Source: Monarcha castaneiventris obscurior (lineage: Eukaryota > Chordata > Aves > Passeriformes > Monarchidae). Taken from it: a stretch of 64,000 nucleotides of DNA. Below, piece after piece: positions 51,593 through 64,000 of the stretch. Position 1 is the stretch's first letter; the number at the start of each line of letters is the position of its first letter. The stretch spans positions 18,834,001 to 18,898,000 of the forward strand of contig JAMPIT010000059.1 of NCBI GenBank assembly GCA_026261815.1. The letters run 5' to 3'. The position numbers were made by a program, and so were the translations under genes. A model generated the notes under the pieces. That model worked only from the letters and a program-made list of their open reading frames with translations. It made no database searches and was not told the origin of the DNA.

Positions 51593-51614
51593 ATTTGCAT
51601 ATGCAAATTTGCAT
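51593..51614. promoter_or_regulatory. Triple POU octamer array with 16-bp palindrome
   Basis: ATTTGCATATGCAAAT at 51593-51608 is a perfect palindrome made of two octamer motifs head to head (ATTTGCAT at 51593-51600, ATGCAAAT at 51601-51608). A third octamer, ATTTGCAT, overlaps at 51607-51614. The octamer is the classical binding site for POU-domain factors such as Oct-1, and palindromic octamer pairs can bind POU dimers. Whether this site is used is unknown. Nothing else in the sequence marks it as an enhancer. Confidence 0.5.
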
Positions 51615-53384
51615 ATCTTATTTATTCTATGATCCTGAAATAATTCATACCTACTGAAGATCTGGATTTTTATGCAGAAATATTTAAACCATATTATTTT
51701 TTCTTTGTTGACATGTTTTGCATTTGTTCTATTATATGCCTTTAACTGAAAAAGTGATCAATTCCTTTAACTTGAAAGAAAAATAAAATACACTTTTTCA
51801 TATAGTGAAAAGTGTGAGCATATGAAGGGATATTTTTTGATGTTGATCCATTGAGTTTTTAATATCCCCTTGGATTTATATTTCATTTGGTACCTATATT
51901 TTAAATCAAATGGAAGAAGATGTTAATACCATATTTCATGTGTTCTTACTTGTTTTGTAAGTAGTACTGTAAGAGATAGAAAGGGGATAATTCTGATGCA
52001 TTCTGAAAGTAACTAAACGTAATGAGAAGTTCTGGAAAATACAAATCAGTTTCTGGGTGCTTATACTTTTAAACGCTATTTGTTTGCAGTACACTTTGTT
52101 AATATTTTGTTTATAATAACTTAAAGAAATCTCATTTTGCTGCCAGGAATCATGGAATCAGAGTTAGCATTTATTTAAGCCACACTTCACTTTTATGGGG
52201 AGGAAAATAATGCATGTGTACATTAATATGGATGTTTTTTGGGAGGGGGGAATAGAGGAGTAGTTTGTTCAGTTCCAAAGATGAATCATCTATTTAGCTC
52301 TGTAAACCAATATTTTTTCCTATCCAGTCACATGCATAGAAGCATCATTTGTAGCAGAAAACAGAAAAATATGATATGTTGTGAAGGGGCGTATTGACAT
52401 CTCCTTTCATCTGTTAGTAAGGTGGCTCTTTGTAGATGAGATTAGTGTGGTATTGAAGGATGTCTTTGGGTGATATGAGATGTATTCCCTGTAACACCCT
52501 TTTTTATCTACTCATGGGGTAGAGTAGTAGTGGCTCAGCAACTGTCACTCCAAATAAAACACTAGAAAGAATTATTTTCACAAAAGAAGAGATTGGTGGC
52601 ATCATGTGCTGCTGGAAGGTGTGAAGATGACCTTAGCTGTGAGATGAAATTATCATGAGACTTTGAAAGTGAAACTGATCTTTCCTGGGTGTTGGCATAT
52701 CCATTGAATCTGTCAGGAGCAAGGAGCAAGTCATAAGGCTCCCCATGAAAGAGCTGATTACTTACCTCGTTCTCCCATAACAAAGAAATAAAATAACAAA
52801 TAAAAGCACTATGATAGTTCTGTACAAAGAACTGGCATTAAGAATGGTACAGACGAGGAGGTAAATTAAGTAGAATATTTTTATTGTGAAAATATGTTAA
52901 TTGGAAGAAAAGAGTGCATGACAAGTTTTACTGAAATTTTTCTCTCACTGGCGGGTGATAGAGAAAATATCTCCTTGAGCACTATAGAAATCTTTTCATA
53001 TTTTTTTCTAGATAAATTCTCATAAGAGAGAAGTACATTCATTACTTTTGACTGACAAATGTCAATTAAAGATTAGTCGTAGTTAACATGGAAATTTGAC
53101 ATAGAATCTCTTAAGTAGCTGTAAGGGATATACCAGTTCTGTTCTGAACAAAACTACTTAGGAAATGCCCTCTGTGTATCAACAGAAGTAGAGAGTCACT
53201 GCTACTTTCCATACCCACTCGAATTCATTATAGATGATCTGATCTTTCAGGGTTATCTTGTATTAACCTCTACTCAAAGTGAAATCTTAGTGTGTTGCCA
53301 TCAAAGTTTAGTGTTTAAGGGTGGAGATACTACCACACCGAACAACCTCTCTGAAGACAGTGATGAGTCTTTTCTTGATTGAAG

Positions 53385-53720
53385 AAGGCCAGCTCTCACC
53401 ACCTTATCTTATGTCCTCAAGTCCCCCTTTATCACATTGCTAGCCCTCTGTTGTAGTCACTCCATTTTTTCATTTTTTTTAATACCTTGGAGCCCAAAAT
53501 GACATAGTATTCCAGATGCGGCCCTAGGGTGTCAAAAAAAGGGAAAGTGGTGGCAACATTTGTGCTGATACAGCCCAGTATCAGCTGTTGTTTCATCATT
53601 GCAAGATACTATTTGCTACCTGCAAAATTTCTAAAGTGTATCTTTCAACTCCAAAGTTCTCACCAAAGTGGTACATTGTGCTCATCTTTCTGTAGGCAAA
53701 TGAGCCATACTTCAGGATAG
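53385..53720 (-). mobile_element. Old CR1 LINE fragment, minus strand
   Basis: The plus strand matches, in order, the reverse complement of CR1 ORF2. At about 53400-53470 is a segment rich in CAAGTCCCCCTTTATCAC and CTAGCCCTCTGTTG, then GAGCCCAAAATGACATAGTATTCCAGATGCGGCCC near 53490-53525, then GTGCTGATACAGCCCAGTATC near 53562-53582 and ACATTGTGCTCAT near 53673-53685. The frame is broken throughout and substitutions are frequent, so the copy is old. Neither end of the element is preserved. Confidence 0.75.
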
Positions 53721-54298
53721 TCCAGCTCTTCTTCCTTCACTGTTATCTGGCCCATAAAGGTGATGCCTTTTGACCAATTGCTGTCAAATTTTTGTATCAG
53801 AGTAAGAAACACAACAATGCTTCCTATTGTGTCTGCAACCAAATATGTATTTAAAGTTGGAAGATTTCACATTTGCAAGAGAAGAAGAAATGAAATGACA
53901 CTGGCTTTGTCTGAGGATGGCAGGACACAAAGAAGCAGTGAGTTTTATGTTTGCATAGGCTGGTAGGAGAGAAATAGAAAATAACTTTCACCAAGAAATT
54001 GCTGAAATCCCTTGCATGAATGTAAGCCTATATATAAAGTAGGACCTACTTATGGACAACTGCTATCACTTTTAAAGAAAAACAAATACATTTTATTCAT
54101 TGCGAATGTTTGGGGATGCAGCTGATAATATCCTTCAGGTACTAATGGACTCACATATTATTTTCTTTTGGCAACATTTTCATAATGCTAAAATATTTTT
54201 TACAAGTTATATCACATCTTAGATTTATAACAGTTAATTTTTGACATTTTGACAAGCTAAACACATTAGTCCTTGACTATAGAGGAGATCAGAGTGTG

Positions 54299-54313
54299 AA
54301 AAAAAAAAAAAAA
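54299..54313 (+). repeat. Poly(A) tract
   Basis: Fifteen A residues flanked on both sides by GTGTGA-type sequence. No retrocopy body recognised beside it. Confidence 0.9.
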
Positions 54314-57300
54314 GTGTGATAGCTCTAATCTAATAGTGGGTGGATTATAGTGTTAATTCTGAGACCAAGTTTTAGTACATGCTGTAAGAGAACACCCAAA
54401 GATCCCCCTAATTAGTACAGGGAGAGATCATTCCAAACCTGTCAGAAAAAGCTGATACATAGTTCTTTTGGTTAATCTGTTTTTTAAGGATGCTGTGCTG
54501 ATGGGGAGGAGGGAGGAGAAAGCATGGAAATAATGTAAAAGATTATTTAAAAAAAAAAAATTCCTACATGGGAAATAAACACTACAGAATATTAATGCAT
54601 CTGTTTCAATGAAAGATTTCTTCTTTTCTTCTTTTCCCCCCCAAAATCTACAAAAGAAAGTTTTCTTTCAAGTTTCCAATAATCTTCCACTTTCAAAGAA
54701 ATACAATTTTATTCTCCCTCAGACCTATTCAGGAAATACACTGATGTCAGACAAGTGTTTCCTCACTGTTTGCATTATTTATGCAAGACATGCAAATATT
54801 TTGCAGTCACGTAGCCTCTAGAATTAAGCATGTTAGTTTTAAATATAACTAGTTCCTTTAAGCAGTATTATAATAGTAACTTTTGGTAGCAGAAGAGATA
54901 CTGATTAATGTCTTCATTGATCTTGTATATTGAGGCATTGTTCTAGCTACCTTCATAATATGAAATTCATGGCATAATTAGTGACTTAATAAACAATCAG
55001 TGAATTTATTTTACTAAATTTAATTTAGTAAATAATTAGTGAATTAAAAAACCCCTGAAAATCTGATGATTAGCAGACAAAAACCAGCTGAGCATGTGAG
55101 ACCTTTGCTTAGTATTTCTATGGCTGTCAGTAAGTAAAGTAAATTTAATGTTGCATCTGCTCTGTTTTGCAGATTTGATGGATTTGGTAAACACTATTGG
55201 CAAAACCCTATTGGTTTTTATGATTACTGAGAAGGAGAAAAAAGCAGCTATTCCTTGAAATCAAGAGAGGTGAAAAGGTGGCATATAAATTGATTTCTGT
55301 GTGTTCTTTGTGTGGGCTCTAGTTAATATGCTGTCTCCTAAAGCCAAGGCTGTGAAGAAACAACAGCATGATATGAAGTCCTGGCTAATTAGTAAGAGGC
55401 TATAATAGTGCAGCTTGCTTTGGATGGAAGGGAGTATATTTCATTATATGGAAGGGTGAATGTATTTCATTAGGTAACAACAGAAGATCATTGAATTTTT
55501 ATGGTTAAAGTTATACTTGCTGAGATAATACCTGGTTAAAACAGCATAATTTGGAATTTCTGTTGTATTTGGGGTAGTTCCCCTTCTCTCAGCTATTGCA
55601 GAAAGATGAGTTTATATTCCCTAACAGTGTTGTGGGGTTTGCCCTGCTCTTTTTTTGCCATTAATGTTTTGGGGTTTTTTGTGTCATTTGCTTAGAAAAA
55701 TCATGTCATCAAGTTGTTTGTTTTGATTTTGAGTTTTCATGAAATGAAGAACTTTATCTGTAAATATGCCAGCAGACAATCAGGTTTTCTGTGATACAGA
55801 AAAGCTCTAAAGAAAAGACTACTTTTAAAAATGTAATGACTGAAAATATGTATTTTACTTTGGGTACAGACATTTGGATGGTGCTTTGACCTGAGGGCTT
55901 TGGCTAAAGCTTCTGCTCGTAATAGTCCAATCTTAGCAACAGTGCTTTGAGGATGCAGCTTCTTGTATCGTTAATGTGAGCGATGTTTTACTGCAGTGCT
56001 ATTAGGCGAGTGGTAATAGAGCTGTGCACCTAGTAAGGCATGGAAATGAAACCTGTAATTTTGTCACATTCCCACTCTGCTTTGGGTGGAATGACCCTTT
56101 ATTTGACTATCATTTTCCATTGTTTCAGAATATTGTCTTGTTCCACAGAGGCTGTAAATATGGCACTGAATGACCACAAGTCGGGATGAGACTTTTACCT
56201 CCCTACCCTGAAGTCCATGATTGTGTCCTTATCATCTCCTGCCTCGATGAATGAAATTTATTCCTCCCTAGATTGTGTGGTATGCAAATCACAGCCCTCC
56301 AGCTTCCAGCACAATTGGGCTATTACGATTGTTCTGTGTACAAATTATTTTCTGTTTTCTGTTAGCTTTTTATTGGCCCTCAATAGAAAAAAATTCCATG
56401 CCTTAGAAGTTTGAAATACAGATTAGATTTCTGCAGTAATTCTTAATGCACGTGTTCTGTTAGCATTGAAAACAATCTAACCTAAATAAACATGCAAAAT
56501 CTGTTTGCTATAACCCCAAAAGAACCAAATTTTAACTGTTAGATAAGTAATCCAGTACATTTCTCTGCACAAAAATTTGAACAGCTGTACATAAACTATT
56601 TGACAGGTGTTTGTTTTACCTATTTTAAAAATTCCTTAGCATTTATTTATTTTACATTTTGTGTGGGTCTCTTTGGAATTGCTTTCATTTCTGACAGTAC
56701 ATCTGGAAGGGCTTTCTTCCTTTTTGCTTCTTTTTCTATCATTAAGGAATATTTGAATGTCCCTTAATGAAGAACAGGCTAATGGAGGAAGTGTTAATTG
56801 TTTGATTTCTGTAGAAGAGATCCACTGAGAAAAATCACAGTTAAAATTTTCTGAAAAGCATTAAATGGTATATAAATATGAGGAAATCTCTCTTCAAAAA
56901 ACCCCAGCAATTTACCTCTATTTCAAAACAATTTATACAATTTCTAGCTTTAAACTTTGACTATTCAGTCAGCTATACTCTTCTTTCAAAAGTCTTTTCA
57001 GAAATGTTCTACCTCTTTTTTTTGTGTATTTAAACCAAAAAAACTCTTGTCTTTTATTCTTTTTATGTTTTACCCAATTGGCAAAACCAGGTTCAATCTT
57101 TCCTCCATTTAGGTGCGTCCTTCTGCCTTAGTCTTTTTATTTCCTATGTAAGGAAAAGTGGGAACAGTCCTTTGTGCCGTGCCATCTCTCAGCTTTGAAG
57201 CACTGCCAAACTTCTACTTCAAAGCTGTTTCAAGGATTCAGCTTTGTCACAAAACCATCATGTGCAAAGCTTTTACCAACCCACAAAACGGTTTAGTTTT

Positions 57301-57758
57301 TAAAGTGTGCCTTTTAGTACTGAAGAAAGGTTAACACTGGTGATTCCATAAATTATCTCTGCAAGTATAAACTTTTCTCCAATATATGGGAAATGCATTC
57401 AGACAATACTTTTGAATAGAAAATGATCATTATTACAGTAAATTACAAAAAAATGATTTTGTATATTGAAAATTATTTTTTCATATAATATCCCATTTGA
57501 CTAGTATTCTGTTTCTTAATATCTGAATGTGATTTTGAAGAAAAGTTCTCAGTAGACACCCTAAAAGTTTCTGATATTGAGCTAAAATACTAATTTTAGA
57601 TTTTTAATGTCATAACAATTCTTTTATTTTTAAATTATTGTCTATATAAGGAATAACATCAGGTTTAAAATATTCAAATCGAGTTTTATAAATATATTAT
57701 TAATATTAGTAAAGATAATACGGAGGAAAAACAATATTCTTTCTGGTGCAGGTACATC

Positions 57759-57774
57759 TAGGTAGGTAGGTAGG
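57759..57774 (+). repeat. (TAGG)4 microsatellite
   Basis: Four perfect tetranucleotide units, preceded by CATC. Confidence 0.92.
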
Positions 57775-58661
57775 CTGTGATCAGTTCACCCCTGCTGCAG
57801 TAGGAATCCTCCATGAAGGAAACTTTTATGTTCACATAACTAGATTCTACAGAGAGCAATGAACTGAGCAGGGTCTCACTTAGAGGTCTAAATGCCTTAC
57901 ACTGCATACCCAGATGGCCTAACCTGTAGCTTGGTTTTGGAAAGTTTTTACTAGTAAAAAAGTCCAGCTTGGTTTTGACCACAGAAATACCCTCAACACT
58001 CAAAACAAAACTAAATAGGATAGTCTTCAACCTGACTGGGTCAGAAAAAGAGTTGAAAATTAAGAAAATACATGATTCTTGATTGGGAATTTTATGATTC
58101 TTTAGTGGGTACCTTGGTTATCTTTTTGGAAGTGGAATCCATTTTTAAATTTCTATTATTAAGGTGATCTGTCTTGTAGTTTTTTAGCAATGTAATGCAA
58201 AACAGAAAACAAAGAAATGGTGAAAACTGCATCTTCTAGGATGATATGGTATTAATTGCAAAAGTCTTTTCCCTCCTACTTATTGTACTTGAAATAAACT
58301 GTGTTGGTCAGGTCCATAAAGCTCTTTTCCCTGCTACTGACTGAATGCATTCTACATTCTACAGTGGGTCTGCTAACATAAAATGAATGAACACTACAGA
58401 AGATTTGCATGAAGTCTAACACTGTCTAATGCTGGATGACCTTCTGTGGCTGATTAATTGGGCAGATTATTGGGAAAGTAAATGGGTAATATTCACTTTG
58501 CAATTGCGTTTGAGTGACTTATGCACAGGTTAAATCACACACTAAACAGTCATTGTCCTTACCTGTCTTGAACCTAGTAAGTGAACCCAAATTTAAGGAT
58601 CATGTCAAGTCTCTCATAAAATGGAAAAAATGTGCAACCCAAGTGCTGTTTAGTTTCTATC

Positions 58662-58678
58662 TTTTTTTTTTTTTTTTT
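58662..58678. repeat. Poly(T) tract
   Basis: Seventeen uninterrupted T residues. Confidence 0.92.
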
Positions 58679-60441
58679 CCTAAGTGCATTAAGGTATAAA
58701 ATATTACTGGTTTTATCTTTATAAATTTTTAAAGTGTATTAAAAACTTTTAACTAGTTCCTGAAATTTAATTTGTGAACACATGCGCCACGGCACCGAAT
58801 ATAGGAAGCTTTGCGACGAGACAAGCTTAGTACAAGCTCTGCCAAAGTGATGTTAGACATAATTGCAAATTCAGTGAAGCTAAATAACTGTCTAAATTGG
58901 GGGGTAAAGAAAATAATGAGGAATGCTTTCAGATCTATAGCAGCTAATGGAAAAATCAAAAAACAACTTCAGTCTATGTGCCTGATGGGCAGGAAAAAGT
59001 AAAACATGCTGACTACTGTATCAGTGTAAAATATAAAGGACTGCTTAGTAGAAAGCAGGCAAATCAGAGAAGTGTCAGTTCTCTGATAATAAACCAAATA
59101 AATCAGTTGCCAGCTATATCCGTGCAACAGGGTTAACTGGACGCTCAGGACAGAGATGAGCCAAGCCATTATCTGGAGGAATACTGCTGCCCACAGGTCA
59201 GTCACTTTTTCCAAAACTGGAGAACTTCTACTTGGTTTATACTCACAGGAATACCATCTAGGTCTAATGTCCATTTATCCAGACTGTTGTTAAGCTAGAA
59301 AAACATGAAAATGACACTTTTGAATGAAAGATGATTGCAGTGAAATATTAGCAATTCTGATCCGTCGAGATAATGGAAATAATGCTCAATAGTTATAGTA
59401 AATCATTAAAAGTAGGTAGCAAATTTCTGCCTTTTCTTTTTAATTTTTTAACATTAGTTTTTGCAATTACATTTAATACAACATTCGTATTTAAAACAAA
59501 AATTTGCTCTGAGCAAAAAACCCACAAAATTGCCTCGACTTCATTTCTGCATAAATTTGTGAATAATAGGTCTTGTGTATGAAAAAAATCCACTTTAAAT
59601 GTGTCATTCTTTTTAACTAAAAAGGTCAAAAGCAATTTTCTCCATTTATAGTGTATTCCTAGGAAACTGTTTATTCAAAGTATAGTTCAGAATGTAGACA
59701 CAACCACAGACCTGTGAGGCTACTTTGACTTTTCACCCTTATTAGAGAAGAAGGAATTCTGAAATGCAGAAATTTCCTCCAGGGTATAAATATTTGTTCA
59801 ATTGTAATAAAATTCGGGATAGAATATATGTCTCCCTCACTTGTTTGATGGAGAGGCTGTTTGGAAGGGCTGTTCATAATTCAGCACTATGCTGTTTGCA
59901 TAATGAGCAGGAAAGGTCTTAGAATAATTGCATTTGGCTAATGAACAAGACATACATCTATTCACCTCAGCTCTGGTGCTTTTGTGGACCCAGATACCTT
60001 CCTTCCTTTTCATATTTTTTACTTAATTGTGAAACTCTGAGTGAAGTGTAACACTTCATACAGGATGCTTGACAACTTTAAACTTAATGCTGACAATTTA
60101 AGTCCTTGTTGCCCAAGAGCTACTAATTTAATTAGAGACTGCTACGCTGGAATTAACAGGGAAGTAAAATATCCCTTCAGAGAAATTTCATTGAAGAAGA
60201 TTAAGAGTACAAGTGGAAAAAAGAAAATTACATACACAAGCTTGTTATTTTCCACTGACTACAAAAGGAGTTTAGGATGACTGGGAGAGTTGGACCTGCC
60301 TACTTGTGGCCATATGATGTTAGCTGAGGTGATCTCTCTTTTGCCATTCAAAGATTAATCTTTGGTCTCCCTAGTGGATAGCCATTGATTTTCCATGTAG
60401 ATGCTTCCAAGTTTTCATTGGGCGTTTTCTTTGGGTGTTTT

Positions 60442-60461
60442 TTTGTTTGTTTGTTTGTTTG
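60442..60461 (+). repeat. (TTTG)5 microsatellite
   Basis: Five perfect TTTG units within a wider G/T-rich stretch (about 60415-60490). Confidence 0.93.
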
Positions 60462-61223
60462 GTGTTTGTTTTTTCGTTTCATAGGGGGATTTAATTTTTT
60501 TTATTTAAATAAAAAAATGCTTCAAATCATTGCGATACCTAATTCATTTTCTTCCCCTACTCTTTTCCACCTGTCATGAGCTCTACCTGCATGCTATCTC
60601 ATTGAAAATAACCCTCAAAATCACATTTGTGGTAGTTAGAATCTGGCATTTCACTTGCATTCCAGAAAACTGCCCAAGAAACTGTTATGCACTTATTGAA
60701 TAACAGAACTAAATAACGTATTCTGTAGTTCACCATTATTGTTCCAGATATGAATACTGTTAAAATAATTTGTATTTAAGTTACAGTGTTAAGAATAATA
60801 TTGGTGACTAATACTCCTTGATTACTCTGAACAAGTATAATTATGATTATTCTTAATCAGTAAGAAGAAGATTTTTAATTGAAAAAAAGAAAAAAATCTC
60901 TGCTATATCTGATAACTTGATTTTAATCTCATTTTTAATTTACTTAAAATACTGTGAATTTGCATTAACCCCACTGAAGTACTGCACTAGGGCAAAAGGT
61001 TGAGGCTCCATATCCCAGGTGTCATGTTCCAAGAGAACTGATTTGGATGTGGTGGGACTTAGGTGACTTCTCTTGAAAACTGTCTGAACTCTGAAATATT
61101 TTTGTATTTCATAGAGAAGAAAATAAACTTAACAATTTGGTAACCAGATGCTGATTTAGATTATTATATTTTTTCATAAAAGTAAATATCTACAATAATT
61201 TTGTCGAAGATACAAGCAAAACC

Positions 61224-61274
61224 AATTTAAGTAGCTCAAGCTACTTAAATTAAGAAGATGAAGCTACTTAAATT
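61224..61274. repeat. Inverted repeat plus third copy (AGCTACTTAAATT)
   Basis: Arm AATTTAAGTAGCT (61224-61236) and its exact complement AGCTACTTAAATT (61239-61251) are separated by CA. A third copy of AGCTACTTAAATT follows at 61262-61274. The first two can form a hairpin, and the third gives a competing partner for the same arm. Confidence 0.95.
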
Positions 61275-61489
61275 CTTCCAATGGTCTCACCAGACCCTTT
61301 ATAATTGTCTTGGTGAAATTAGGTTATCCTAATTAAACCCATTATACGTATCAAAGAATAATGCTTATAGTCATGCGTATGCAGTAGCTAAGTAAGTTGT
61401 AATATATTTAACATTTTAATAACTAGCCTTTTATTTCTCTAAATATGCAAATAAGATAGCTGAACTCTCACAACCTCAATTCCCCAGCT

Positions 61490-62080
61490 ACAGATGATCT
61501 TAGTGTTGTCAGATCAGCAGGTCAGGAACTTCTCTCTCACCCCACGAGTGACCTACAACTGACCCCCAGTAAATTGCTAAATCAATGTGTATTTTATTGC
61601 AGGTTCACTGGAGATCCCTATCCTTAGGCAAAACCTTTCCACACCATAAATAGATTCTGAGTACCTCTTTCTTCTTGTCTCTGAACCGTCTGCAGCTGTA
61701 GGAGGTAATGTATAGGCTAAAGAGAAGCTGTGTTTGAACCCCTCTCCAACTGCTGACAGCCTGGGCACAGCAGCACAAAGCTCCTGATGGTGTTGCTGGT
61801 GAATTGTTGCAGGCTGGGCTGTCGCTGCAGCTACGCTGACAACAGCGTCGTACCTGGTTTAAATTTAGCTGAGACACGGACCTGAGGTGCATACATAGCA
61901 TTAACTGCACTGTGTGTGTGTAAGGCAAGACTGATGAGCCAGTGGCAGCCCACCCGCAGCATAATTTCATATTTCCTTTGCCAGTGCTTTACAAGAGCTG
62001 CTGCTGTCAACATATAAGTGATGTTTAACTGTGTAAGGGCAGGCACAGTGCCAAAAGGCAGGAGTTAACCTCGCACAGAG
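61490..62080 (-). mobile_element. Possible LTR-like element, minus strand
   Basis: A locally GC-richer block. Read on the minus strand it contains an AATAAAA signal (complement near 61591-61597), followed by a short GGGGGTCAGTTGTAGGTCAC stretch that could be U5, with about 450 bases of mixed sequence before it that could be U3 and R. No TATA box, terminal TG/CA pair or target-site duplication was found. On the plus strand TTTTATTGCAG|G at about 61592-61603 also looks like a splice acceptor, but all three frames after it close within about 50 bases. The 121-codon minus frame at 61605-61970 matches nothing I know. It could be an old LTR, a non-coding exon or neither. Confidence 0.3.
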
Positions 62081-62312
62081 CCTGTGGCCTATTATTAACA
62101 ATTATCATGTTGTGTTTACTGGTTTTGCAGGATTCTTATGGCAGCATGTCTGAGCTGACCACCTGAGCAAAGGGCAGCTACTTGGCTTCTCCTGTGAAGT
62201 TCATTCTCACTTGGTTAGCACTTGAGTGCTAACAGCACGAAAGCCTGGTGATGTATGTGTCTGGTTTGCTCTGCATCATCCTGACTGCAGCATTGACTAA
62301 TAATTATTAGAG

Positions 62313-62745
62313 TTCACAGAATCATAGAGGGGTCTGGATTGGAAGGCACCTTAAAAATCACCCTTTTCCAACCTCCCTCCAATGGAGAGGTACACCTTCC
62401 ACTAGAGCAGGTTGCTCAGAGCTCCATGCAACCTAACCTTGAACACTTCCAGGGATAGATGGGGCATCCATAACTTCTGTGGGCCACCTGTTCCAGTGTC
62501 CCACCACCCTCACAGTAAAAAATCTTGTCCACCTAATCTAAACCTAGTCTTTCCATTTGAAGCCGCTCCCCCTTGTGCTGTCGCTACATGCCCCTGTAAG
62601 CATCTTGCATGTTCCCTTCAGATACTGAAAGGCCAGAACAAGATCACTCCTAAGTCTTGTCTTTTCTAGGCAGAACAAACCCAATCCTTTAAGCCATTTC
62701 TCATAGGAGAGATGCTCTATCCCTCTAATCAAAACTTAGCAAAAC
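62313..62745 (-). mobile_element. CR1 LINE 3' end, minus strand
   Basis: The plus strand starts with ACAGAATCATAGAGGGGTC, the reverse complement of a CR1 3' terminus. It continues with the 3' untranslated region and the end of ORF2: GATGGGGCATCCATAAC, GCCACCTGTTCCAGTG, CACAGTAAAAAATCTTGTCC and CCCCTTGTGCTGTCGCTAC. On the minus strand a 62-codon frame at 62544-62732 reads HLSYEKWLKGLGLFCLEK and FQYLKG, the normal C-terminal region of CR1 ORF2. The upstream part of the element is missing, as is usual for LINE copies truncated at the 5' end. Confidence 0.93.
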
Positions 62746-64000
62746 CTTCATCACTGAAAGAACTTGTTTATGATAATCTATCCTGCGTGCATAAAAGTAA
62801 CAAGATGGTGTACGAAAATGTAATCAGAGATATGTAGATTGCCTGATTTTCCCAGCTTCCCTAAGCTCACGGGTTCTGGCTTTTTTTTGTAGAAATCAGG
62901 GTTTTTCTGCACAGAACCATTTGCAGTATTAGAGCTTGCATTTGGACACCACCTTAAAAATCAATTTAAAGAATATATTTTTTCAGTGTCAAGAATTGGC
63001 AATAGTATTGTTTTCAGAAGTTTCATAGAGCACCTGTCCAGTTATGAGTAGTTATATGGTGCTGACATGGAGCTATAATAGCAATTTACAGATTTTTTTC
63101 AAGAGGCGTTATATATATCAAACATAGGGAAGTTGACACAAAAAGTGATTATGACTGATCAGTTTACAGGCCCAGTGCAAAGTGCATCTAAGGTACAGGT
63201 TTAGTGATTTATATTTTATTTTAGGAGAGTCTGCTTTCCAGAGGATTGAAGAAGGATCAGCCTTGCACTCTTTAAAGCTCTTAGATAGATACATAGTCTG
63301 GGAGAGAGTGTGAGCTGCCTATAACTTCTTATATCACTGTGCTCCATGTATGACTGGTTCCAACAGGAACAAAGCATAAAAATATCTTTGAACGTTTGAT
63401 AATGTTATCTAAATGGGCTGCACAAAGAAACACCATGTGCCTTTTCTGAGGAAATTCAGTGTCACTCTGCATAAATAATAGCAGAAGGGAAATACTTGAC
63501 ACCAGAAATTCACAGTTACATATGCTTTAAGTGTAATTCAAGCATTAGCTATTTATTCATAAGAAATTAACAAATTTTTCCTGTAGCAAAGAGTTTGAAG
63601 GATGTATACAGAGATGAAAATTTTACTCCTGTGTGAAACCACGCAATATATAGTGAAAGACTGAAAGGGAATAAAGCAGAGCAAGTTTCAGTGGAGGAAA
63701 GGTGTTATTTCTACTGAAGATGCAGAGAAATAAAAGGACAGAGAAAAGCAACTTACTGAGGGATAAGAAGACCAGAGAATTTTCAGTGGTAAAACAGAAT
63801 TCACAAGGATTTAGGACTGTATTATTCTTCTTTCATATTCCCATGCTGAATTTTCATAATTCTGAGGCTGAATTATCACAAGGAACGTGAATGAAAAACT
63901 GGGTTTTTTCCCTTATATATTTCTGAGACATAGATTCATACTTGACTGTCATACTCTTATCTGTAAATTTGACATGGACTGAGCTGGCAACTATGAAATC
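62746..64000. other. AT-rich non-coding DNA, no gene seen
   Basis: No element or exon recognised up to the right edge. The open frame at 63702-63890 is short and lysine/arginine/asparagine-rich from base composition. Confidence 0.5.

Larger units (their letters stand above)
45016..53384. other. AT-rich non-coding DNA, no gene seen
   Basis: About 8.4 kb without a recognised gene or transposon. Contains a 14-base A run with GAAA repeats (46415-46442), an exon-like segment with splice-type edges (49362-49494, very weak) and the POU-octamer array at 51593-51614. Open frames are short and without family motifs. Confidence 0.55.
53721..61489. other. AT-rich non-coding DNA, no gene seen
   Basis: About 7.8 kb without a supported gene. 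Simple sequences include A runs (54299-54313, about 54549-54560), a short inverted repeat at 55010-55032, (TAGG)4 at 57759-57774, a 17-base T run at 58662-58678, (TTTG)5 at 60442-60461 and a three-copy inverted/direct repeat at 61224-61274. Confidence 0.55.

Noticed and set aside
52146..52165. CR1 3' terminus (AATCATGGAATCAGAGTT)
   Set aside because: The resemblance covers fewer than 20 bases and nothing after it continues the CR1 pattern.

Overview
The window looks like non-coding nuclear DNA from a bird, most probably a songbird. Three things suggest this: repeated 3' ends of CR1 LINEs with the usual C-terminal reverse-transcriptase reading frame; several avian-type retroviral LTRs; and a short retroposon built from an isoleucine-tRNA-like head joined to a CR1-like tail, the design known from zebra finch (TguSINE1). 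I worked by reading alone, so family names rest on recognition and not on a database search.

No intact protein-coding gene, rRNA, functional tRNA or CRISPR array is supported. The base composition is AT-rich almost throughout, and open frames are short and unrelated to known proteins except inside transposable elements. The window is best read as a gene desert or the inside of a very large intron.

Layout: a minus-strand LTR near the left edge (about 136-533); a plus-strand CR1 3' end (about 8905-9873); a rearranged CR1 (22690-23215); a minus-strand LTR with duplicated U3 segments (24726-25354); a minus-strand CR1 followed directly by the tRNA-derived SINE (26983-27350); a decayed Ty3/gypsy-type pol fragment covering the end of RNase H and the integrase zinc finger (about 37750-38330); a very old CR1 remnant (about 38685-38910); a CR1 split by a 1.1-kb LTR-derived insertion (39215-41215); a GC-rich LTR-like avian repeat containing the window's only CpG-dense stretch (41802-42505); a cleanly bounded solo LTR with a 6-bp target-site duplication (44640-45009); an old CR1 (53385-53720); a possible further LTR (about 61490-62080); and a minus-strand CR1 (62313-62745).

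The most interesting item is the Ty3/gypsy pol fossil, because that retrotransposon class is close to absent from bird genomes. Other points are a triple POU-octamer array with a perfect 16-bp palindrome, three clean short inverted repeats, and duplicated U3 segments in one LTR. I found no new biological system, and the elements do not work together: they are independent insertions of different ages.
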